Position numbers and translations under genes: made by a program
Part shown: positions 53,737-64,000 of the stretch, piece by piece
How the letters are laid out: every line of letters begins with the position of its first letter
Position numbering within the stretch: the first letter of the stretch is position 1
NCBI RefSeq assembly: GCF_001610975.1
Contig: NZ_CP013342.1
Span: 1,116,001-1,180,000, forward strand
DNA from: Sphingopyxis terrae subsp. terrae NBRC 15098
GTDB lineage: Bacteria; Pseudomonadota; Alphaproteobacteria; Sphingomonadales; Sphingomonadaceae
DNA: 64,000 nt
Direction: 5' to 3'
Notes under the pieces: model-generated
The model's database searches: none
Seen by the model: only the letters and a program-made list of their open reading frames with translations
What the model was told of the DNA's origin: nothing

Positions 53737-55878
53737 ATGCGCAAACTCGCCTTGCTCGGCGCGAGCCTTCTCACCCTCGCAGCGCAGCCGCTTCACGCGC
53801 AGCAAGGCGCCGTTTCCGAGCCCGCGAGCGCGCCCGCCGCAACCGCCTCCGCGCCGGATGACGCAACCGGCAGCGCACAGACCGGGCCGCAGCGCCGGTT
53901 CACCGGTGAGGATCTTTTCGGCCTCGCCGCCGCATCGGACCCGCAGATCAGCCCGGACGGGCGCCACATCGCCTATGTCCGCCGCGCGAACGACATCATG
54001 TCCGACCGCGCGGTCAGCACGATCTGGCTGGTCGACACCCAGACCGGCGCCGAAGTCCCCGCTGCGGGACGCGGCGGTGATGCCTTTTCGCCGCGCTGGT
54101 CGCCCGACGGCAAGCGGCTTGCCTATGCATCGACCGAGGGCGGCAGCGTCCAGCTCTGGGTGCGCTGGATGGACGGAGGCGAGGCGGTAAAGCTCACCGG
54201 CCTGCCGACCAGCCCGTCGAGCATCACCTGGTCGCCCGATGGCCGGTCGATCGCCTATACGATGCTCGTCAAGGACGATGCGCCGCGGTTCGGCAAGGCC
54301 CCCGCGAACAAGCCCGAAGGCGCCAAATGGGCCGCGCCGCTGGAGGTCCACGACCTGCTCACCTACCGCGCCGACGGCCAGGGCTATATCGAACCGGGGT
54401 TCGAAAAGATCTTCCTTGTCTCGGCGACCGGCGGCGCGCCGCGCCAGCTGACCTTCGGCCCCTATCATGACGGCGGCCCGCTCAGCTGGTCGCGCGACGG
54501 CGCAATGCTCTATTTCAGCGCCGACCGCCGCCCCGACTGGGAAAGCGATCCGCTCGAAAGCAACATCTATGCGCTCGACGTCGCGAGCGGCTCGATCTCT
54601 CAGCTCACGACGCGCAAGGGCCCCGATGCCAATCCGCTGGTATCGCCCGACGGTCGGATGATCGCCTATCTCGGGTTCGACGACCGGCTGCGCGCCTATG
54701 AAAACACCGGCCTCTACGTGATGAACCGCGACGGATCGAACAGCCGCCGCATCGCCCCCGACTGGGATTTCAGCGTCGACGGCCTCGCGTGGGACGCCGA
54801 CGGGCGGGGCCTCTATGCCCAATATGACGAGCATGGCGAAACCAAAGTGGCACGCATCGGCCTCGACGGATCGGTCCGCAACGTCGCCAGCGGATTGACG
54901 AGCAGCGGACTCGACCGGCCCTATTCGGGAGGCAGCTTTTCGGTCGCCGACAATGACGCGATCGCCTTCACCGGCGGCGGCCCGGCGCGGCCGGCCGAAG
55001 TCGAACTGGCGGCCGGCGGCAAAACGCGCGTCCTCACCGACCTCAACCGCACGCTGCGCGAGGTGAAGGCGCTGGGCGAGGTGCGCAAGATCACCGCCAC
55101 GTCGAGCGTCGAGGGGCTGTCGATCGACGGCTGGCTCACCCTGCCGCCGGGCTATCGCGAGGGGCAGCGCGTACCGCTGATCCTGGAAATCCATGGCGGG
55201 CCGTTCGCCGCTTATGGACCGCATTTTTCGACCGATAACCAGCTTTATGCCGCGGCGGGCTATGCCGTCCTCTCGGCAAACCCGCGCGGCTCGACCAGCT
55301 ATGGCGCGGCCTTCGCCAATGCGATCGACAAAAATTATCCCGGCAATGATTATTTCGACCTGATGAGCATCGTCGATCGCGCGATCGACCTCGGCATCGC
55401 CGACCCCGACGCGCTCTTCGTCACCGGCGGGTCTGGGGGCGGCGTGCTGACGAGCTGGATCGTCGGCAAGACCGACCGCTTCAAGGCCGCGGTAGCCCAA
55501 AAGCCCGTCATCAACTGGACGACGCAGGCGCTCACTGCCGACGGTCCCGCCTTCTTCGGCCGTTACTGGATCGGCGCGATGCCGTGGGAGGATCAGACGC
55601 CGTTCTGGAGCCATTCGCCGCTGTCGCTGGTCGGCAACGTCAAGACCCCGACCATGGTCGTCGTCGGCAGCGAGGATTATCGCACCCCGGTCAGCGAGTC
55701 GGAGCAATATTATACCGCGCTGCGTCTGCGCGGCATCCCGACGGTGCTGGTCAAGGTGCCGGGCGCCAGCCACGGCGGCATCGCAGCCCGCCCGTCGCAG
55801 GCTGCCGCAAAGGCATCGGCGATCCTCGCCTGGTTCGAAAAATACAAGAAGGGGTGGACGCCGGCCGCCAAGGATTGA
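53737..55878 (+). CDS. Exported S9 family (prolyl oligopeptidase / DPP-like) serine peptidase
   Basis: 713 residues from ATG 53737, preceded by AAGGGG. The signal is MRKLALLGASLLTLAAQPLHA. The middle holds WD40-like TolB repeats (SPDGRHIAYVRR, SPRWSPDGKRLAYAS, ITWSPDGRSIAY). The C-terminal alpha/beta hydrolase has the nucleophile in TGGSGGGVL, aspartate in GSEDYRTPVSES and histidine in GASHGG. It should cut dipeptides or small peptides in the periplasm. An M28 aminopeptidase follows by 138 bp. Confidence 0.95.
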   Translation: MRKLALLGASLLTLAAQPLHAQQGAVSEPASAPAATASAPDDATGSAQTGPQRRFTGEDLFGLAAASDPQISPDGRHIAYVRRANDIMSDRAVSTIWLVDTQTGAEVPAAGRGGDAFSPRWSPDGKRLAYASTEGGSVQLWVRWMDGGEAVKLTGLPTSPSSITWSPDGRSIAYTMLVKDDAPRFGKAPANKPEGAKWAAPLEVHDLLTYRADGQGYIEPGFEKIFLVSATGGAPRQLTFGPYHDGGPLSWSRDGAMLYFSADRRPDWESDPLESNIYALDVASGSISQLTTRKGPDANPLVSPDGRMIAYLGFDDRLRAYENTGLYVMNRDGSNSRRIAPDWDFSVDGLAWDADGRGLYAQYDEHGETKVARIGLDGSVRNVASGLTSSGLDRPYSGGSFSVADNDAIAFTGGGPARPAEVELAAGGKTRVLTDLNRTLREVKALGEVRKITATSSVEGLSIDGWLTLPPGYREGQRVPLILEIHGGPFAAYGPHFSTDNQLYAAAGYAVLSANPRGSTSYGAAFANAIDKNYPGNDYFDLMSIVDRAIDLGIADPDALFVTGGSGGGVLTSWIVGKTDRFKAAVAQKPVINWTTQALTADGPAFFGRYWIGAMPWEDQTPFWSHSPLSLVGNVKTPTMVVVGSEDYRTPVSESEQYYTALRLRGIPTVLVKVPGASHGGIAARPSQAAAKASAILAWFEKYKKGWTPAAKD

Positions 55879-56016
55879 GCGCGGGCTGGCGCCCGCGCGA
55901 GACTTGCTTGGTCGGACAGGTGGGTGCCTCTGGCCCCCGCCGCTCTACGGCGGTTCCAATTGCCGCGCATCCTGCTAGGGTCGGCGCTTCCCCAACCAAC
56001 GGAGCCTGCTCCCCTG

Positions 56017-57666
56017 ATGTTTCTGCGTCCTCTCGCCGCCCTGCTCGCTGCCGCCTTTGCCGTCCCCGCACTTGCGCAGGATATTAGCACCGCCAATCTG
56101 ACCGAGACTGTCCGCACCCTCGCGTCGGACCAGTTTCAGGGCCGCGCCCCCGGAACGGTCGGCGAAGAGCGTACCGTCGGCTATCTGATCGGCCGGCTTC
56201 AGGCGCTCGGACTCGAACCCGCCGGCCCGAACGGCGAATGGACGCAGCCGGTGCCGCTGCTCCATACGCGCCTCGGCACCCCGACCGCGCTCGCCTTCGA
56301 CCGGCAGGGCAGCGCCACCCCGCTCACCCTCGGCACCGACATCTATGTGTCGAGCCAGCAGGACAAGGATAGGGCGGCGATCGCCGATGCGCCGATGGTC
56401 TTCGTCGGCTATGGCGTCCACGCGCCCGAACGCGGCTGGGACGACTTCAAGGGCGTCGACCTCAAGGGCAAGGTCGCGGTCTTTCTGGTCAACGACCCCG
56501 ATTTCGTCGCGACGAAGGGCGAAGACAGCTTCGGCAAATTCGGCGGCCGCACGATGACCTACTATGGCCGCTGGACCTACAAGTTCGAAGAAGCGGCCCG
56601 CCGCGGCGCCATCGCGGCGCTGATCGTCCACGACACCGACGGCGCAGGCTATGGCTGGAACGTCGTGAAAAGCCCTGGCGGCGAAAACTACAGCCTCGTC
56701 GTACCACCCGAAAAGGCGACCAGCCTTGCGCTTCAGGGCTGGATTTCGGGCGAGGCTTCGACCCGGCTGTTTGCATCAGCCGGTCAGGATCTCGCAAAGC
56801 TGCGCATTGCGGCCCGGCGCAAGGATTTTCGTCCCGTCGACCTCGGCACCGGCTTTCGGGCGTCGATTCCGGTCACGCATGAGGTCGTGCGCAGTCAGAA
56901 TGTTCTCGCCAAAATCTCGGGCACCGACCGTGCTGACGAGGTCGTGATGTTTGGCGCGCATTGGGATGCCTATGGCGAGGGCAAGCCCGACGAAAAGGGC
57001 CGCATCTACCGCGCCGGTGCGAACGACGACGCGCTCGGCGTTGCGGCGCTGATCGAAATCGCACGCGGTTTCAAGGCCGCACCGCCCACCGATCGCACGC
57101 TGCTTTTCGCCTTCTGGACCGCCGAAGAGCGCGGCCTTCTCGGGTCTGAGGCCTATGCACAGGCGCCCGTCTATCCGGTTGAAAAGACGGTCGCGAACCT
57201 TGGCATCGACATTCTTCAGACGGCAGGCAAGTCAAAGGACGTCATTCTCGTCGGCAAGGGCCAGGGCACGCTCGAGGATGATCTCGCCCGCGTCGCCGCG
57301 ATGCAGGGCCGCACCGTATCGCCCGAAAGCCTTCCCGAACGCGGCCTCTTCTTCCGCGCCGATCATTTCAGCATGGCCAAGCGCGGCGTCCCCGTGTTGC
57401 TGCTCATGGGCATCGCCGGCGTGTCCGACCTTGTCGAAGGCGGCAAGGAAGCAGGGCAGAAATGGGTCGATGACTATACCGGCCGCTGTTACCATCAAGC
57501 TTGCGACGCATGGGACGAAAGCTGGAACTTGGCAGGCGCCGCGCAGGATATCGCGCTCTTCTACACAATCGGCGACGAGCTCGCGCGTTCGGGCAAATGG
57601 CCCGGCTGGAAGAGCGGCAGCGAGTTCAAGGCGCTGCGCGACCAGACCGCCGCTACCCGCAAATAG
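56017..57666 (+). CDS. Exported M28 family zinc aminopeptidase
   Basis: 549 residues. Signal MFLRPLAALLAAAFAVPALA. A PA-domain insert (APMVFVGYGVHAPERGWDDF) precedes the catalytic part. Metal ligands are visible in FGAHWDAYGE, GANDDALGVAAL, WTAEERGLLGSEAY and ADHFSMAKRGVP, so it should be active. It lies behind the S9 peptidase and probably completes peptide breakdown in the periplasm. Confidence 0.95.
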   Translation: MFLRPLAALLAAAFAVPALAQDISTANLTETVRTLASDQFQGRAPGTVGEERTVGYLIGRLQALGLEPAGPNGEWTQPVPLLHTRLGTPTALAFDRQGSATPLTLGTDIYVSSQQDKDRAAIADAPMVFVGYGVHAPERGWDDFKGVDLKGKVAVFLVNDPDFVATKGEDSFGKFGGRTMTYYGRWTYKFEEAARRGAIAALIVHDTDGAGYGWNVVKSPGGENYSLVVPPEKATSLALQGWISGEASTRLFASAGQDLAKLRIAARRKDFRPVDLGTGFRASIPVTHEVVRSQNVLAKISGTDRADEVVMFGAHWDAYGEGKPDEKGRIYRAGANDDALGVAALIEIARGFKAAPPTDRTLLFAFWTAEERGLLGSEAYAQAPVYPVEKTVANLGIDILQTAGKSKDVILVGKGQGTLEDDLARVAAMQGRTVSPESLPERGLFFRADHFSMAKRGVPVLLLMGIAGVSDLVEGGKEAGQKWVDDYTGRCYHQACDAWDESWNLAGAAQDIALFYTIGDELARSGKWPGWKSGSEFKALRDQTAATRK

Positions 57667-57764
57667 CATCTTGGCTGCGAGGCGGCCGGGCGGTCGGTAG
57701 AGAGAGAGAAGACGCCCCGTCGCCGCGCCTTGCCCGGCGCTTCGCCTGCGTATAACTCCGGCCC

Positions 57765-61468
<3,704 letters not shown>

Positions 61469-61469
<1 letters not shown>

Positions 61470-62224
61470 CACTGCGTGCCTCCGGCTGCCGCATTCATCG
61501 AGCGCGCATAGTCGGGGGTAATTCCCAACGCCTTCATGCTGATCACCTGGTCGGAGGTCAGCTTTGCATATCCGGCCGCTGCCAGCCCGCGCACATAGTC
61601 GCGGTCGACGCCCAGCGCCTTGCACGCGATCGCATCGTTGATCGAGGTGAGCCGAAGCGCGCCCGATTGGAGGTCGCGGACATAGGCGGGCGTCACCTTC
61701 AACGCTGCCGCCGCGACAAGTTCGCCGGTGTGCGGACGAAGCCCCGCGTCGATCAGGCCGTCGGCCAGTTCCACCGTCGCATCGACCATCAACATGGCGA
61801 GTTGTTCCTTGCGCGTCGGCGTGCCGACACCGCGGCTCTCCAGCGCGGTCGCGAAGCCGGCATCGGGCGCAAAGCGGCATTGTCCCTCGCCCTCATAGGC
61901 TGCGTGCAGACTGCCCGTGCAATCGAGGCGGCCCGCCGCGTGCACCACGCTGAAGCTGACCGGGCCGCGCCCGCCGCCCAGCGTGTCCCGCGCCGCGGAA
62001 AATTCCGCGCGGGCACCGTCGAGAGCGACACTGCTGGTTGATTGCTTGGCGCGAAGCTGCAGGCGCGGATCGCCGTCGCCGTCGTCGGGCTGCGAGACAT
62101 CCCAGCGGATCGCGCTGCTCTCCTGGGCCGAGGCCGCGGTCGGCTGCGCAGGGGCGGCGCAGGCGATCAAGGTCAACAGCACGCTGCCGGCGGCGACGAA
62201 CAATGTCTTCGATTGCGGTTTCAT
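61469..62224 (-). CDS. Exported protein with C-terminal repeats shared with the adjacent M56 peptidase
   Basis: 251 residues from ATG 62224 (MKPQSKTLFVAAGSVLLTLIAC), with a signal or lipoprotein-like start. The middle has SFSVVHAAGRLDCTGSL and GEGQCRFAPDAGFATALESR. The last 75 residues hold three copies of a helical repeat of the form ALGVxPxYVRxL/M (VTPAYVRDLQSG, KALGVDRDYVRGLAAAG, KALGITPDYARSMNAAAG). The same repeat occurs four times in the M56 peptidase upstream. Function unknown; a partner or substrate of that peptidase is plausible. It is coupled to the TonB receptor. Confidence 0.8.
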
Positions 62225-62337
62225 TGGGGGCACTCCTCCTCCGTGCGCCGGGCGAGCATCATCGCTCGCCGCCGCAGCGGCGTTTCAAAATCAGGCTTCG
62301 ATGAGCGGCGGCTTGGCTTCGGCCAGTGGCCGAAGGG

Positions 62338-64000
62338 TCAGTCCTGCGGCGCCGCGGGATTTTCGGGCGGCGCTGGCGGGCGCGGCGGACTTATCCGCGT
62401 GACCTTGCCGTCGGCGCTGCGCGCCTCGAGCGTTCCGTCCGAGCCGATGCGCGCGGTCGCGCCCGAACTGGACCGGACTTCGCTATAGGCCCCGCCCCAA
62501 TTGCCCAGCGCGCGCGCCTCGATCGCGTCGTCGGGGTCGCGCATCGCGCGGCCCGCGGCACGCATCTGGCGGACATAGTCGCCGGTGACGCCCATGGCCC
62601 GCATCGCCGTCAGATCGTCGAGATTCACATCGGGGAAATAGCGGCGCATGTCGCGGGCATAGGCCGGGTCGATGCCCACCGCTTTCGCGCCAACCAGATC
62701 GCCGACGTCGGCGTTCGGAAAGACACGGCGCATCGCGTTGATATAGGCCGGGTCGACGCCGGTCGCCTTGGCCGCGATAATGTCGTCGGCATCAGCATGG
62801 CCGCTTTCGCGCATCTTGCGGACATCGTCGGGTGTCACGCCGACCGCGCGCATGCCGACAAGATCGTCGGGCGACAGCGGCTTGCGGGCAGTAGCAGGGG
62901 CCGGCTTGTCGGTCCGCTCGCCCGCCGAACCCACGGCCGCGGCGGACTGCAATGCCGCGGCCGGGGCGGTTGCGACAGGGGTGTGGACAGGCCCCGACGC
63001 GGACGGTGTGGCAGTCGCGGAAAAGGCGGCGAGCGGCGCCGATACGCCGGCGAGCAGCACCAGGCTCATCAGAACCCAGCTCGCGCTGGCGGGTCCGCGC
63101 TTCAGGCTGCCGTCGAGGACGCGGGTGATCCGGCGCTTCAGGCTGTTCTGCGCCGGCGCGACCCCGTGGGCGGCAAGCAGCGCGCCCTGATTGTCGTGAC
63201 GCGCCGCGCCGACGAGCAGCGAGGCATAGTCGGGACCGTCGATGTCGGCGAGCAGCACGGCATCATCGGCCGCTTCCTCGCGCAATTGATGGCTCTCGCG
63301 CGCCAGCATCCAGACGAGCGGATTGAACCAGAACAGCGCGCAGGCAAGGCGCGCCGCGAGCAGTTTCGCCCAGTCGAGCCGCGCGACATGCGCCAGTTCG
63401 TGCGCGATGATCGCCTCGGCCTCGGCCACGGCATCGACGGCGGCCGGGTTAAGCACGATCGTCGGGCGGACCACGCCCCAACTGATCGGCGAGCGCAGTT
63501 CGTTGCTGACCAGCAGCGCTGTCCCATGCTTGAAGCCCATCCGCCGCTGCGCTTCGGCGAGCGCCGACAGCCACGAAGGCTGAACCAGCACATCGGCTCG
63601 GCCGCGCATCGCGAACAGCCGCACCACGGCAACCGTCATCAAAAGGGCAAGCAGGAACAGGGGAAAGCTGTACACCCAGATGGCGAGGTCGGCCATCGCG
63701 GGCAGCGTCCAACCGGCATCGGCTTTGCTATCCGCAGCCATGGCCGGCGCCGCAGCGCCGGGCTGAGCCGCCGCCGCGGGAGGCGCCTCGACGACCGCCG
63801 GTGGCGCCGACATTGCAGGCGCAGATGCTTCGACCCAGTCGGCGGGCAGCGGGGCCCATTCGGGAAGCGCCAGCGTCGCCACGGGCAGCAGCAGCAGCGC
63901 CGCCAGCCCGGCATGCGCGATAAGCGAACGCTCGCCTGCCGAACGCGACCGCGCGAGGCGCAGCAACAGCAGCGTCAGCCCGGCGATGATCGCCGATTTC
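62338..64000 (-). CDS. M56 family (BlaR1-like) membrane metallopeptidase, 5' end outside window
   Basis: The frame is open to the window edge (KSAIIAGLTLLLLRLARS upstream of residue shown), so the start is missing. Membrane helices flank the zinc motif HELAH (AIIAHELAHVARLDWAKLL), with a further ligand likely in EEAADDAVLL. A second hydrophobic segment (ASWVLMSLVLLAGVSAPLAA) leads to an exported C-terminal region. That region carries four repeats of about 26 residues (MRAVGVTPDDVRKMRESG, KATGVDPAYINAMRR, KAVGIDPAYARDMRR, MRAMGVTGDYVRQMRAAG) and a basic/Pro end. M56 proteins of the BlaR1 type cut a BlaI-like repressor; such a gene is expected just beyond 64000. Confidence 0.93.
   Translation of the reverse strand, partial: KSAIIAGLTLLLLRLARSRSAGERSLIAHAGLAALLLLPVATLALPEWAPLPADWVEASAPAMSAPPAVVEAPPAAAAQPGAAAPAMAADSKADAGWTLPAMADLAIWVYSFPLFLLALLMTVAVVRLFAMRGRADVLVQPSWLSALAEAQRRMGFKHGTALLVSNELRSPISWGVVRPTIVLNPAAVDAVAEAEAIIAHELAHVARLDWAKLLAARLACALFWFNPLVWMLARESHQLREEAADDAVLLADIDGPDYASLLVGAARHDNQGALLAAHGVAPAQNSLKRRITRVLDGSLKRGPASASWVLMSLVLLAGVSAPLAAFSATATPSASGPVHTPVATAPAAALQSAAAVGSAGERTDKPAPATARKPLSPDDLVGMRAVGVTPDDVRKMRESGHADADDIIAAKATGVDPAYINAMRRVFPNADVGDLVGAKAVGIDPAYARDMRRYFPDVNLDDLTAMRAMGVTGDYVRQMRAAGRAMRDPDDAIEARALGNWGGAYSEVRSSSGATARIGSDGTLEARSADGKVTRISPPRPPAPPENPAAPQD

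Noticed and set aside
53695..55773. Long open frame antisense to the S9 peptidase gene
   Set aside because: Shadow of a well-supported gene; no domains or start signals.

Overview
The window is GC-rich, densely coded chromosomal DNA from an alphaproteobacterium of the order Sphingomonadales, most like Sphingopyxis or a close relative. This rests on the character of the proteins (S16 with a long acidic tail, gamma-type carbonic anhydrase, Suv3-like helicase with S4 protein and 7Fe ferredoxin, PHA depolymerase, many exported peptidases and a TonB receptor) and on short palindromic repeats that I associate with sphingomonads. No database search was possible. No rRNA, tRNA or CRISPR array was seen. 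Region 1-9.7 kb (minus strand) is a housekeeping block: the start of a membrane protein, ligA, a monooxygenase-fold protein, a GNAT acetyltransferase, recN, bamD, a periplasmic cyclophilin, rimM, rpsP and ffh. Region 10-15.3 kb (plus) holds a GGDEF-EAL protein and the tightly overlapping string dapF-mtaB-ftsY-yciB. Region 15.4-21.4 kb (minus) holds a gamma carbonic anhydrase, a membrane/spermidine-synthase-like fusion, a GNAT protein, hemB and an M23 peptidase. Region 21.6-25.2 kb (plus) holds the Suv3-like helicase, an S4 RNA-binding protein and fdxA. Region 25.2-27.8 kb looks like an accessory insertion. It is AT-richer, carries a Fic protein with an AbiEi-like N-terminal region, five repeats spaced exactly 24 bp before that gene, a decayed open frame and an orphan terminator. 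Region 27.8-35.3 kb (plus) holds tldD, two exported proteins of unknown function, DUF924, a PNPOx-fold protein, DUF2007, an EEP-family phosphatase, and glnK-amtB behind a textbook sigma-54 promoter. A candidate small RNA follows amtB. Region 35.8-46.7 kb (mainly minus) holds a GMC oxidoreductase, a fatty acid hydroxylase-type protein, a DUF442 phosphatase, recQ, a YbaL-type antiporter, an Atm1-type ABC exporter and a PHA depolymerase. Region 47-51.3 kb holds a second ABC exporter, DUF1993, a lone ExbD and an OmpA porin. Region 51.4-53.5 kb (minus) carries short pieces that read like ends of phage or gene transfer agent structural genes (terminase small subunit-like, major capsid C-terminus, tail proteins, DUF2793) in virion-cluster order. 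It looks like a collapsed GTA or prophage cluster full of repeats. Region 53.7-59.4 kb (plus) holds S9 and M28 exported peptidases and a purine-salvage pair (phosphoribosyltransferase plus adenine-deaminase-type enzyme). Region 59.4-64 kb (minus) is an operon of an M56 (BlaR1-like) membrane metallopeptidase, an exported protein that shares its C-terminal tandem repeats, and a TonB-dependent receptor. The strongest candidates for undescribed biology are the Fic gene with its 24-bp repeat array, the M56/repeat-protein/TonB-receptor operon, the collapsed GTA remnant, and the sRNA candidate behind amtB.
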